From Bog-159 sp963756605 (lineage in GTDB: Bacteria > Acidobacteriota > Terriglobia > Bryobacterales > Bryobacteraceae): a DNA stretch of 64,000 nucleotides. How positions within the stretch are numbered: position 1 is the stretch's first letter; every line of letters starts with the position of its first letter. The DNA is taken from assembly GCA_963756605.1 (NCBI GenBank), contig CAVWOT010000030.1, positions 248,001 through 312,000 on the forward strand, given 5' to 3'. A program made the translations under genes and the position numbers. Under the pieces are notes generated by a model, which was given only the letters and a program-made list of their open reading frames with translations, was not told where the DNA came from and ran no database searches. Shown here one piece after another: positions 41,816 through 51,856 of this stretch.

Positions 41816-43306
41816 CTAGTGCCGCGGTGGCGGTGGTGAGACAGTGAAGCCGAGGGTGTTGGACTCGACTAATACACTTTTCGCCGGGTTGTACGGATAT
41901 GTTTCACGGCTGATCTTCACCAGGTATGAGCCGGGTTTGAAGACATCGTACAAATAGCGAATATTGACTCCCTCCACGTCAACCGCTCCCGGCTGGATCT
42001 CCTTGAGGGTCGCGTTCCCCGCGCACTCGCCGGCTGCCCTGCCCTTTTGCAGCATGCGCGTCTGGTTGTTCGGCTCGACCGGTTCGCCGTCCCGCAGCAG
42101 GGAGACATCGTACAGCGAAGACTGCCAGCACTTGCGTTCCCGGATGACGCTGTCCGAAGTGTTTTCCATCTCCGCCCGAATCATGAGCGGCGGCGATGGG
42201 CCGGAATCCGGAGCGGAGATGGTCAGCGCGAATCTGGGCTCCGGCTTTTCGGTCGCCTCCTCCGCTTCGCCGGTTCCCGGGGGGACCACGACGGTGATCG
42301 TATTGGAACTGACCGGTACGCTGTAGCGTAGGTTTAACGGGAGAGACTCGCGCGTGACAGTAACCTAGTACGCGCCCGGCTTGGTCATGTCATAATAGTC
42401 GCTTACATCCAAAGGTTGCGTCCAGCTTTCTCCTGGTTTGAGTGGCTGCGCGCGCAGTGTTTCCGGGTCATGGTCGACCTTTCGGAACCTTCTAAGTTCC
42501 CGCATCGTTTCTGTCTCAGCGTCTGGGGCGCCGTCACGCAGCACGATCATGTTATACATGCCTTCGACTTCTTTGTGGAACTCGTAGCTTTCCACGCCGA
42601 TCGCGACCCTGGTGTATTTCACTAGCACACGATGCAGGCTCGGGAATTTGCGCGGGGCGTCCTTGTCCTCTGCAATGGTAAGAGTAAACTCGGGCTTTGG
42701 CGTTTCGGCTTCGGGAACCGCTACGGCGGTGGCTTTCGCTGGAGCGGAAAAATCTTTCCGTCCGCCGCGGCCTGGAAGCGCTTCGCCGGATGCGGGAGAG
42801 GCAGTAGCGTCCACCCGCGCAGCAGTGAGGGCTTTCGCAGGGAGCACTGTAATTTCGATAGTATTTGACTTGACGACTGGGCTATTTGGCCTCTCGATGA
42901 AAATACGACGCGAAACCTGAAGGGTGTATCTGCCCGGGCGGCTGAAATCGAAAAGCTGGGCGATCGCCGCCCCCGAAACCGATGTTTCTCCTGGTTTGAG
43001 GATGCAGGGGGGGGATGCGCTGCTCGGCAAAAGCTCCGGGTGGTTGTCTTTTTTCGGCGCAGGTTGGCCGTCTTCCCTGAAAACTTCGTACTTATAGTTG
43101 CCGTCCCAGCTGTGGGCAACGTTCCAAACCGTGCAGTCTATGGGCTGACCGGAGGTGTTTTTCATTGCCATCTCGATGTTCAAATGAGCGCCCACTTGCG
43201 CCTGAGGTGTTCGCGTACTGATAGTGACCGAAAACGGTTCTTGCGATGTTTGGGGGTACGCAACGCCGATCACTCCGAGCGTCAACAGTCCGAGCGGAAT
43301 TCGCAT
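41816..43306 (-). pseudogene. secreted Ig-like repeat protein split by an in-frame TAG
   Basis: Two ORFs, 42365-43306 and 41816-42289, lie in the same frame and are separated only by a TAG at 42365-42367 and about 25 codons that continue the protein (VTVTRESLPLNLRYSVPVSS). Removing the stop gives about 496 residues with a signal peptide (LLTLGVIGVAYPQ). It has three related domains, each opening like FSVTIS/FTLTIA/FALTIS and ending SNTIEITVLP or SNTITVVVPP. The third domain could be expressed alone only with an internal start. Most likely a recent nonsense mutation; genuine read-through cannot be excluded. Confidence 0.75.
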
Positions 43307-43328
43307 AAAATCGTCCTTTTTTCTCTCG

Positions 43329-44269
43329 CTAGTTACAGGTCGAGGTGGCCTGGCCGCCCCAGTAAGGAAATCCGCTTTGCAGGAGGGTGTATCCATCGCT
43401 CTGCTGGCTCCCGCTGCTGCTTACAAACCCGCCTATCGTCCCGGCCGAGGCGGTCGATGCGATCCAGACTCCCTGCAAATTCTGTTGCGCTCCTCCTGCA
43501 AACTCCCAGGTTTGGTAACCAATCGGAACTGGGATCGAATTCGCGATGCTCGGGGTCCAAAGCAGGAACATAGTTGCAGTAAAGGATCGGCTTACCACGT
43601 AGCCGTTCGGCAGTGGGCTATTAGGAGCGTCTACGGCGATTAGAGGATTCGTGCCGGCTATGATACCCCTGTAGGGGTAGTTTCCGTCCAGCCCCTGGCT
43701 TGATACGCATTTCTGCGCAATCGTCCATGTGTCGCTGTCGATTAGCTGCGCGTATGTGTAAGTGCCCGCCGATGGTGCACCTGACGGTGTAAACTCGATA
43801 CCGGGCGTGCTGCCCGGGATGGTCATTGCGCAGTTTGATCCTATTATATTTCCGTAAACTAAGAAATTCTCCATGGTGCCAGCCGGGCTGCCACACACCT
43901 GGAGATAGTCAATGGTCAAAAGGGAGTACGGGACACTTAACATTAGCCCACCTCCCGCCACGCTGAACGTCGCGGTAGACAAGGGGCTGCATGGATTTGC
44001 AAGACCCTCAACATCGACACAGTACTGGTATCGTACCTCGAAGCTGTCGCCGGTGCCCGATGAATAAGCCCAGTAGGTGTTCAGGGTAGTTTGCGGTGCC
44101 GCCGCCCCGCTGGTCATCGGCGCGTAGCTGCTGACGTTCGTCCCTCCCACGTCCCAGGTGCTTTGGGAGATCCCGATGCCGTTGGGAAGTACCGTCGGAT
44201 GCGTGGTCAGGTTGATCGGCTGGCCGGTGACCGCGGATTGGGTAGTAGCGCCGTTGCTGGTTGCGGTTA
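43329..44269 (-). pseudogene. 3' part of a TIG-domain secreted protein cut by the IS
   Basis: The reading frame runs through the IS junction: on the minus strand it starts LTATSNGATTQSAVTGQPIN just inside 44269 and continues to the TGA/TAG end at 43329 (QATSTCN). The 43329-44150 ORF has no start of its own other than an internal ATG. It is Ser/Thr/Gly-rich with few Cys and resembles a secreted adhesin-like tail. Its N-terminal part lies beyond the IS at 45616-46355. Confidence 0.8.
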
Positions 44270-45615
44270 GGGCCTGCTAAATAATAATCTGTACAATTGC
44301 CGGAACCCCTGACAGAAAGAAGGACACCTCAATTCCTCGGCATCAATGTGTAGTTCCAGTTCGGATGTACTTTGTGCCGCTTGAGCCGTAGCTGATGGAT
44401 ATCTTCATCTGATATCTCGACTCCTGTTTCGTACTCGTTGGTGTCCAGGACCGCTTTGACCTTCAGCCCCGTTTGTGTTCGAGTCCCGCCAATCAGGTTC
44501 ACAACGGTTTCAAAGTTGACCAGCGGCTTCCCTCTCCAGTTCAGGCTGATGAAGGAGAACAGACGATGTTCGATCTGGTTCCATTTGCTGGTCCCCGGTG
44601 GGTAATGACAGACTGTGATCGCCATCCCTATCTCGTCACTCAAGGCTTGCAGGTACAGTTTCCAGGCACGCTGTCGGTTACCGTTGCTGCCTCCACTGTC
44701 GGCGCAGATCAACAAACGTCCGGCGCCGCGATAGTGGCGCTTGCCATCCAGCCGCCACCAGCGCCGAATACTCTCTACGGCGAACTCCGCGGTTTCGTGC
44801 GTCACTCCTACGTTGACCACCGCCCGGTTACGTGCAATGTCGTAGGCTCCGTAGGGAATGGCCTTGCCATGACCCAACTGCGGGAAATCGTGGACATTGA
44901 CTGCATCCGCCTTGTCCTTCTGCCGCCACCTGCGGCCCGCGTTTTTAAAGGCTCCCACGAGTTCCTTCTTCTTCGTGTCCACCGATATTACGGGATCACC
45001 CGACCGGCGGAAAACCTTGACCTGCTTGTTCAGATAGTGGAACTGGGCATCGCGGTTCGGATGCTGCGGCCCTTCTCGCGTTTTCACGTTGGACTGCAGC
45101 GTGTATCCCAGATCCTCCAGGCATCGGCCCACAGTTACGCTGCTAATCGAGTGCCCCGAACGGGTCAGTTCCTCAGCGATGGTCCGCGTGGACTTGCTCG
45201 TCCACTTCAGCGGACTCATAGGATCACCAGCCGTGGTCTCCTCGACGATCTCTTTCAGCTTTCGGGACAATTCTCCATCTGCTTGTTCCACTTTCTTGCG
45301 TCCGCCTCCCGGCTGACGGATTCCTCGCGCGGCCGGATTGCGCAGCTTACCTACCCGCAACTCCCTCATTCCCTGGGTGATCGTGACGCGCGACATTCCC
45401 GTCAAGCGCGACAGTTGACTGATCCCACCTCGACCAAACTGGGCAGCCTTCTCTGCCACCAAAAGACGTGCTTGGTACTCATTCATGGTCCCAAGGACGC
45501 GCAGCCATGTTCTCTCTGAGGTCGTCGCCATACCGCGGGGTGGACCGTAGCTCCTCATTTAAATAAAACATAACCGATCTCCGTTGATTTGTACAGATTA
45601 TTCTTTAGCAAGCCC
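44270..45615. mobile_element. complete ISAzo13-type insertion sequence, 1346 bp
   Basis: The ends are imperfect inverted repeats of about 27 bases: GGGCCTGCTAAATAATAATC at the left, and the inverse of GGGCTTGCTAAAGAATAATC at the right. Both continue with TGTACAA. A 3-base direct repeat TTA (44267-44269 and 45616-45618) flanks it. One transposase gene fills the element. Removing the IS and one TTA restores an open reading frame across the junction, which confirms the boundaries. Confidence 0.9.
44329..45558 (-). CDS. ISAzo13 family transposase
   Basis: The 409-residue product has an N-terminal helix-turn-helix (GGISQLSRLTGMSRVTITQG), then an RNase H-type DDE domain. The catalytic residues lie in VISVDTKKKELVGAFKN, LLICADSGGSNGN and SKWNQIEHRLFSFISLNWRG. 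IPYGAYDIARNRAVVNVG between them is typical of ISAzo13. It is full length and uninterrupted, so the element may still be active. The true start may be one of the downstream ATGs at 45531 or 45486. Confidence 0.92.
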   Translation of the reverse strand: MRSYGPPRGMATTSERTWLRVLGTMNEYQARLLVAEKAAQFGRGGISQLSRLTGMSRVTITQGMRELRVGKLRNPAARGIRQPGGGRKKVEQADGELSRKLKEIVEETTAGDPMSPLKWTSKSTRTIAEELTRSGHSISSVTVGRCLEDLGYTLQSNVKTREGPQHPNRDAQFHYLNKQVKVFRRSGDPVISVDTKKKELVGAFKNAGRRWRQKDKADAVNVHDFPQLGHGKAIPYGAYDIARNRAVVNVGVTHETAEFAVESIRRWWRLDGKRHYRGAGRLLICADSGGSNGNRQRAWKLYLQALSDEIGMAITVCHYPPGTSKWNQIEHRLFSFISLNWRGKPLVNFETVVNLIGGTRTQTGLKVKAVLDTNEYETGVEISDEDIHQLRLKRHKVHPNWNYTLMPRN

Positions 45616-46355
45616 TTAGGTTAGTGGGTGGAGGGTCATATACTGCATTGGCTACTGTGACGGTGGCCTGCTCGGCGGGGTCTCCGGCCTGGGGGACTAC
45701 AGTGGCGGTGAATCTGGGTTGAACTGACGACGTTCACGTTGGACAGTGCCCCGCTTCCCGTCCCCACGGTCACGGAAAGCGCGCTGGGAATGCACGAATT
45801 TGCATTGCTTGTGGGGATAAAGCCAGTTCCAGTGACGGTGACGTTGGTGGATTGTCCCGCGAACCATGCAGCGGGCACGATAGAAGCGACGGTTGGGGTA
45901 GTTGGAACGGCGCAGGGCGTGATGTCGACATACCCAGGGGCTCCGTATAGCTGTTCCAGACAAAGCCCGAAGCCATCGGACTCAAGAGGGGCGAGAGGCG
46001 AAACCGCTATGGTGAACGTGATCGTGGTCGAGTTGACGTACGCCAGGTTGGACGTGGCCACGTATGGGTCTTCCTGGTAATAGATCCCTTCGTTGTAGGA
46101 CTCCGCCGTAATTACATAAATCGCGGGCGTAAAGCTGCCTCCCACCGGCCCAGGGACAAAGTATCCCTGGGGGTTTGTGAGGACGGCGTTATAGGTCTGT
46201 CCCGGAGCGTAATACTGCGGTGAAAGGGATATTTGAGGCGCCGGTGAAAGAGCCCCAGCGTAGCATTGCGCGCGGCAGATAGTGGCTGTTAGCGGCAGGG
46301 AGAGCAGGGCGGCGCACAGAGTGGCCTTACAATTACCCCCCCCGATTGTTCTCAA
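45616..46355 (-). pseudogene. 5' part of a TIG-domain secreted protein, frameshifted and cut by the IS
   Basis: From the ATG at 46355 there is a signal peptide (LCAALLSLPLTATICRAQ), then a TIG/IPT-like domain (VASIVPAAWFAGQSTNVTVT, GTGFIPTSNANSC). Near 45720 the frame shifts: SSTQIHRHC in one frame becomes FTATVVPQAGDPAEQATVTV then ANAVYDPPPTNL in the next. The latter runs into the IS at the TTA. The gene therefore carries two independent lesions. The 3' part is at 43329-44269. Confidence 0.82.
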
Positions 46356-46619
46356 GAGCCTGAGAATCCGTCTCGTCCTTTTGGAGGTTGGATCCCCAAG
46401 CCAACCTGCCCTCTAAATAGTAATCTCGATAACTATACCTGAGTATGTACTGGTAAGCAAGAGTTTTCTTTTGCGAATAGTTATAAATTGGTTCTCTACT
46501 CAGGTGAATTCCTTTGTTGAAAGTTTCCGCACTGCTTGTGATGGGCTGGGCCTAAGTGGCGGGTTGCGGAAAGCAGACATGCGACGGGCTTCCGAGCCGC
46601 GCGCGCGATGTAAGGCAGG

Positions 46620-47477
46620 TCAGCTTAAGCCCCGTAGGAATTGCGCGCTGGGCCGCAGGTCCTCGCGTTCCGTCTCCACGAAGTAATTCCGCGCGCCCGA
46701 TTTCCTGGCTGCCGCGAACAGTCTCTTCCAGTCCACTATGCCCTGCCCCAGCGCGACTTCCTTCTTCTCGGCCGGCGACCAATCCTGTAAGTGGATGGAG
46801 AGGAATCGGCCCGGATACTTCTCAAAATAGTCCGCCGCCTGATACCCCAGCCGGATTACGCTCACCTGGAACTGCATCTTCACCAGGTTCGGGTCGAACG
46901 CCCCCATCAGCTTGTCGTAGATCAGTTCGCCGTCGATCTTCTGGAATTCAAAATCGTGATTATGGAAGCCGAGCTGCATGCCGGCCTTCTGCGTCCGTTC
47001 GCCGAACTTGTTGGCGTCATCCACGGCTCGCATCCAGTCGGCCATCTTGGCTTCCTTGGGCAGCCAAAACGTGGAAATGATCATTTGTTTCAGCCCGAGA
47101 TCGTGGGCGAAGGCGATGCGCTCATCCAGGTGATCCTTCAATTCCGAAAAGCCGAAGTGGCAGCTCTCGCAGCGCAGTCCGGCGGCCTCGATGCGGGCGC
47201 GCAAGTCCGCGGGTTTCATGGCCGCCAGTGGTCCGAAGCCCATCTGCGTATATCCGGGCGGCGAGCACATCTCGATCCTCTCGAATCCCATGCCGGCCAG
47301 TTCCTTCAGCGTGCCGTCCAGGTCTTTGCCGATCGTTTGCCGAACCGGCCAAGTCTGGCATCCAATCGGGAAGCCCAGGGGATTGGCGCTGAGATAAGCG
47401 GCGCCGGCCAGTCCAGCCCCGCCCAACTGGAGAAGGCTTCTCCGCGATAGTCCGTGAATTTCCTGCATGGCGAGCAT
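46620..47477 (-). CDS. Tat-type exported sugar phosphate isomerase/epimerase (TIM barrel)
   Basis: The product of about 285 residues starts MLAMQEIHGLSRRSLLQLGG, a twin-arginine-like signal, followed by a xylose-isomerase-like TIM barrel. It shows IGCQTWPVRQTIG, GFERIEMCSPPGY, LGFHNHDFEF and FLSIHLQDWSP, with acidic and His metal ligands. Members act on sugars or inositols, often in secreted oxidative pathways of soil bacteria. Several ATGs (47480, 47477, 47468) could start it. Divergent from the HAF gene. Confidence 0.85.
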   Translation of the reverse strand: MLAMQEIHGLSRRSLLQLGGAGLAGAAYLSANPLGFPIGCQTWPVRQTIGKDLDGTLKELAGMGFERIEMCSPPGYTQMGFGPLAAMKPADLRARIEAAGLRCESCHFGFSELKDHLDERIAFAHDLGLKQMIISTFWLPKEAKMADWMRAVDDANKFGERTQKAGMQLGFHNHDFEFQKIDGELIYDKLMGAFDPNLVKMQFQVSVIRLGYQAADYFEKYPGRFLSIHLQDWSPAEKKEVALGQGIVDWKRLFAAARKSGARNYFVETEREDLRPSAQFLRGLS

Positions 47478-47690
47478 CATAACTTGGCGCTGCGCATGCC
47501 GCAAGCGGGAGCTTCTGTTCTCAGACGGCACCCGAATCGGAAATGGTATTGGCAGTACCGTTTAGGATCGCCGATATTCTGGCTATGTGTGGTAACATTC
47601 CGGGAGAGCCGGCAGCGGAAGACCCGCCATAAAGCACGTCCTCCTCAGCCCGCTGCTCTCGCGCCTGGCCGAAATGCAAGGAGGAACACG

Positions 47691-49331
47691 ATGAACGCCC
47701 ACCGTCACTGTTTTGTAATACTCTTTCTGGTGCTAAGTGCCCATACGGCTGACCTACGCGCCCAGGGGACCAAGGTCACGCAAGTCACTTTTCCGGCCGG
47801 AACTGCGACGTACGGGACCGGTGTCAATACCAAGAACGAAGTCGTAGGGCTATACGTCACCAGTACGGGAGCGACAGAAGGCTTTAAGTGGACCGGCGGA
47901 CCCGCCTATAAAGCCATCGTTTTCCCCGGCTCGAACAAATTCACGCGGGCTTTGGGCATGAACGATTCCGGAGAGATTGTGGGAGACTTCCTGAGCAAAA
48001 AGGACGGCTACTATCACGGCTTCACAGACATTGGCGGCAAGCTGACCCAGTACGACGTGCCAGGGGGAAAGGGCCATTTTGACACTGACCTTTTTGGGAT
48101 CGACAATAATGGAGATCTGGCCGGCGCGGCCGACGACCAGGGTTTCGTGAGTATCGGGGGTACGGTGACCATGTTCTACGGCAGCGGCACCGATCTTACT
48201 TATGCATACGGTATCAACGATTCCGGCGTGGCAGTGGGGCAGTACTTCGATGCCAGCCAACTCTCCCACGGTTTCATGTGGCAGAGCGGCGTGATTACGA
48301 AGATTACTTACCCGGGAGCCACCCAGACCGCCTGCGAAGGCATTAATAACGCCGGCGAGATTACGGGCTATTACATTGATAGCAGCAATGTAGGGCACGG
48401 TTTTACCTATTATGCCGGTGTCTTCACCACGTCGGACCTGCCATTTATCGAAGGCATAAATAACAATGGCAGTTATGTGGGATATTACGTCGGCCCTCCG
48501 GGCGTTACTTATGGCTATCTGGCATCGCCCGTGTCATTCAAGCCGGCTACGATCAAGATCGCCGGCGCGATCAGCACCAGCACGATTGCCGTGAATAACG
48601 CTGGTATCACAGTGGGTCAGTATGTCAATTCCAAGGGTGATACCTTCGGCATGATGCTGGATGGGACCACGGTGACCAAGATCGACGACCCAAAAGCTGT
48701 AACGGGCAGCACCTGGTGCTATGGAATCAATAACAATAACCAGGTGGTGGGCTTTTACACCAGCGTCGCCACGGGCCAGACAGTCGGATTCTATTACGCA
48801 GCCGGCAGTTTCACCGACATCACGGGTCCCGCCGGCGCTGCCTCGGCCGCCGCCGAGGGCATCAACGACAACGGTCAGATTACAGGCTATTTCGTCGACT
48901 CCAGTAATGTGGAACATGGGTTTCTCTTGAGCGGTCCGGGCGGCACTTACACGCAGTTGGATGCGCCGGGTGCGACCTATACCTATGCCTTTAGCATAAA
49001 CGCCTCGGGAAACATCACCTTAGGGTGGGGCGACGCAGCGGGCTATACGGAAGCATCGGTCTACAATGGTTCGACTTATACCAGCGTCAACTTGCCCGGC
49101 ACGTATAATTTCGACGTGCACGGCCTCAACAGCAGCGGCGACGTCGTGTATGTCTGGTATGACGGCGACGGCAACGCCCACGGCGGACTGCTGAGTGGCG
49201 GCGCGTACTATCTGGTCGATGTTCCCGTCGGTACGAACACGCACGCTGACGGCATCAACGACTCCGGCTTGATCGTAGGACGCTATAATCCGAAGGGCAG
49301 CAGTAACTATGATGGCTTCAAAGGCTCTTAG
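47691..49331 (+). CDS. exported HAF-repeat protein
   Basis: The ATG at 47691 follows AAGGAGGAACACG, an ideal ribosome site. The 546-residue product has a signal peptide (FVILFLVLSAHTADLRAQ). About twelve repeats of roughly 40 residues follow, each with GINNxGxIxGYYxDSS and xHGFxxxxG, for example GINNAGEITGYYIDSSNVGH. This is the HAF repeat, giving a beta-propeller-like shape. No PEP-CTERM tail is seen. It is exported; the role is unknown. Confidence 0.85.
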   Translation: MNAHRHCFVILFLVLSAHTADLRAQGTKVTQVTFPAGTATYGTGVNTKNEVVGLYVTSTGATEGFKWTGGPAYKAIVFPGSNKFTRALGMNDSGEIVGDFLSKKDGYYHGFTDIGGKLTQYDVPGGKGHFDTDLFGIDNNGDLAGAADDQGFVSIGGTVTMFYGSGTDLTYAYGINDSGVAVGQYFDASQLSHGFMWQSGVITKITYPGATQTACEGINNAGEITGYYIDSSNVGHGFTYYAGVFTTSDLPFIEGINNNGSYVGYYVGPPGVTYGYLASPVSFKPATIKIAGAISTSTIAVNNAGITVGQYVNSKGDTFGMMLDGTTVTKIDDPKAVTGSTWCYGINNNNQVVGFYTSVATGQTVGFYYAAGSFTDITGPAGAASAAAEGINDNGQITGYFVDSSNVEHGFLLSGPGGTYTQLDAPGATYTYAFSINASGNITLGWGDAAGYTEASVYNGSTYTSVNLPGTYNFDVHGLNSSGDVVYVWYDGDGNAHGGLLSGGAYYLVDVPVGTNTHADGINDSGLIVGRYNPKGSSNYDGFKGS

Positions 49332-49362
49332 TAGGTTTTTATGTCACTTAGGAGGATGGAAA

Positions 49363-50262
49363 ATGAAAAATACGATGCACCGCGCTACCGGAAAGCGTAT
49401 CTTCGGTAAAACCGTCTTGGCTGTGTCCTGCGCGTTGGCCGCTTCGTTACCTGCACAGACCGTCAAGCCGAACGCGACCCAGGCGTACGTTTACTGGACG
49501 AACTATAACAATGGCTCGATCGGCCGGGCCACAATCAAGGGCACTGAAAGAGACCAGACCTTCATTCCTTCGACAACCGGCGGGGCGATTGGGAATGCAG
49601 GGCTGACGGTGAATAAGGACTATATCTACTGGTCCGGCGCCAACGGAGGAACGGCAACGAACGTCGGGCGGGCCAACCTCGACGGGACCGGCGCGGACCC
49701 GACCTTCATTACCGGCGGCGCGAATCCATGCGGGGTCGCTGTCAACGGCTCGTACATCTATTGGTACGGCGACGAGAGCACCTACATCGGCAGGGCGAAC
49801 CTCGATGGCAGCGACATAAACCAGAACTTCATCGACGCCGGAAGCGAAGGGTGCGGGCTTGCGGTCACCGACTCGCACGTCTACTGGGGTAGCTACCGGA
49901 GCGGCTACATGGGCCGGGCGAATGTCGACGGCACCGACGTGAACCAGACCTTTGTCTATTATGGAGGCCAGGGGATCGCCATCCACGGTAACTACATCTA
50001 CTTTTGTTCGAACGGCGGCACCGGGATCGGGCGTATGACGCTCGACGTGCATGATCGGAACCCGGACTTCATTACCGGCCTGAGCGGGAACGTCGCGTTC
50101 CTCGCAGTCGACAGCAAGTACATCTTCTGGGCGGACTCGGGTAGCGACTACAGCGGCACCACGATCGGGCGGGCGAATCTCGACGGCAGTGACGTTAACG
50201 AGAGCTTCATCAAAGGCGCGGCCGGCCCTTTCGGCATCGCTGTGACTGGCGGGAACCCGTAG
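49363..50262 (+). CDS. exported YWTD/LDL-receptor-B-like propeller protein
   Basis: The ATG at 49363 follows AGGAGG. The 299-residue product has a signal peptide (KTVLAVSCALAASLPAQ). About six repeats follow with the pattern YIYW(T/S)..., IGRANLDG(S/T) and FI, for example YIYWYGDESTYIGRANLDGS. These are YWTD-type blades also found in virginiamycin-B-lyase-like proteins. The HAF gene stops 31 bases upstream, so both may be made together. Confidence 0.82.
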   Translation: MKNTMHRATGKRIFGKTVLAVSCALAASLPAQTVKPNATQAYVYWTNYNNGSIGRATIKGTERDQTFIPSTTGGAIGNAGLTVNKDYIYWSGANGGTATNVGRANLDGTGADPTFITGGANPCGVAVNGSYIYWYGDESTYIGRANLDGSDINQNFIDAGSEGCGLAVTDSHVYWGSYRSGYMGRANVDGTDVNQTFVYYGGQGIAIHGNYIYFCSNGGTGIGRMTLDVHDRNPDFITGLSGNVAFLAVDSKYIFWADSGSDYSGTTIGRANLDGSDVNESFIKGAAGPFGIAVTGGNP

Positions 50263-50480
50263 CACTCCTCAAGGAGCGCCCGGCTTTGGCAGCAGCCGCT
50301 GATTAACTCGACCACGATCGTAGCCGTGTTACTCGCGCCCGGCCTACTGCCGTCCCGCCGGAACTTGCGCATCCATCCCATTTGGCCGCGTCGCCGCCAG
50401 TGTCCGCCGCGCGAAATGATGGCAGTGCGCGACGCGATGAGGTCTAAGTAGGCTTCACGACTAAGATATGATGGACACGG
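50263..50480. other. intergenic region, possible permease scrap
   Basis: In one plus-strand frame around 50290-50375 the text IVAVLLAPGLLPSRRNLRIH resembles the last TM segment and PARRA motif of ADOP permeases. It is too short to be sure. No other feature is seen. Confidence 0.2.
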
Positions 50481-51719
50481 CTACCAGTTCGTGATAGAGC
50501 CATCGGGGCGGAAGTAAGTCTGTGCGCGATTGGTGACGCGCTCGGTAACCTCGTCGATCTGCCGCAGCGGCTTGAAATCCACCTCCACCCCCAAGCCGGG
50601 CCGGCTGTTGGGATACAGCTTGCCGTCTTTGAAATCCAGGCACACGGGCAGGTATGTAAACGTGCGGCCCTGGAAGTTGTACTCCATCAGGACAGGGCCG
50701 GAGAAAGTGCCCAGAGAGTTAACCAGGGCGGCGGTAGATACGGGTCCGGTGAAATGCGGCACTATGCCCACGAAGTGCGTTTCGCAGATCGCGGCGATCT
50801 TCATCATTTCGGTGATGCCGCCAACGTTCGGCAGGGTGGCGCGCACGTAGTCGATATCGTGGTTCTCAACCAGCTTGTTGAAGTCCCAGCGATTGCCCCA
50901 TTCCTCGCCGGCCGCGATGGGCACCTTCACCATGCGGCGCAGGTGGGGTAGATCCTCCTGAAAGGCTTCGGTGCGGACCGGGTCTTCGACGAAGAACGGC
51001 GCCAGGCTCTCAATAAGACTGCATCCGCGCACGGCTTCCTGCAGATCGAAGCGTTGATGAAAATCGACGCACCAGTCGCCATTCTTGCCGACGCCCTCGC
51101 GGGCCTGGACGCAATCGTCATAGAGCTGATTGAGGCGTTCGCGGGTGTTGTAGGTGGTGTTGGCGGGCGCGTCGGCGGCGCCCATGCGGAAGGCGCGGTA
51201 GCCCGCGGCGATGGTCAACTGCGCGCGTTCCTTTATTGACATGCCGGGCCGGACGCCCGGAATGCTGCCGGCAGTGTTATAGCACTCGCAGTAGTTGCGC
51301 ACCGTGCCGCCCAGCAGCGCGTGTACAGGCACGCCCAGCGCTTTGCCGCGAATGTCCCATAAGGCGAGGTCGAGCGCGCCCAGTGCGTGCTCTTTCTCGC
51401 GGCCGGGCGGGTAGAAGAAGGCGCGCGACATATCCTGCCAGAGGCGCTCGATATATTGCGGATCCTCGCCGATCAGGCGGCCGGCGCACTGTTCCAGCAT
51501 TTCGGCGGAGCCGCCTTCGCCGATGCCGCTAATGCCCGCGTCGGTTTCGACGGTGACGATCAAGTCGCTTTGGTTGAAGAGCGGATTGCGCTCGGGCGGC
51601 GCATAGATACGGACGCGCGTGATCCTGGTCTTGGGAACCGCCGCCATCAGGCCCGGCGGCTTTGCGGCTGCGACGGCCGAGGCGGCAGCCAGTGAACGAA
51701 AGAACGTCCGGCGGTGCAC
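50481..51719 (-). CDS. Tat-exported enolase-superfamily (MR/MLE) dehydratase
   Basis: The 412-residue product starts MHRRTFFRSLAAASAVAAAK, a Tat-type signal. A mandelate racemase/muconate lactonising enzyme fold follows. Metal ligands lie in CVDFHQRFD, FFVEDPVR and IAAGEEWGNRW. The C-terminal His is in VGIVPHFTGP, and the capping domain contains GALDLALWDIRGKALGVPVH. The pattern fits acid-sugar dehydratases of the mannonate/galactonate type; the exact substrate is unclear. Convergent with the YWTD gene. Confidence 0.9.
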   Translation of the reverse strand: MHRRTFFRSLAAASAVAAAKPPGLMAAVPKTRITRVRIYAPPERNPLFNQSDLIVTVETDAGISGIGEGGSAEMLEQCAGRLIGEDPQYIERLWQDMSRAFFYPPGREKEHALGALDLALWDIRGKALGVPVHALLGGTVRNYCECYNTAGSIPGVRPGMSIKERAQLTIAAGYRAFRMGAADAPANTTYNTRERLNQLYDDCVQAREGVGKNGDWCVDFHQRFDLQEAVRGCSLIESLAPFFVEDPVRTEAFQEDLPHLRRMVKVPIAAGEEWGNRWDFNKLVENHDIDYVRATLPNVGGITEMMKIAAICETHFVGIVPHFTGPVSTAALVNSLGTFSGPVLMEYNFQGRTFTYLPVCLDFKDGKLYPNSRPGLGVEVDFKPLRQIDEVTERVTNRAQTYFRPDGSITNW

Positions 51720-51856
51720 GAAGCTACTCTACCACCATAGCGAGCGCGGTCTACACGCTGTCTCAACGAGGATGGATGTTTGGCGCCGGAAGTAATGGGC
51801 GACTCCCGCATACCCGATGGTCTGCCGCGCTGGTGCTGAAGCGTGCGGGACGCTTG

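Noticed and set aside
42365..42367. TAG as a recoded sense codon (for example pyrrolysine)
   Set aside because: No pyl genes or recoding signals are visible, and a simple nonsense mutation explains it better.
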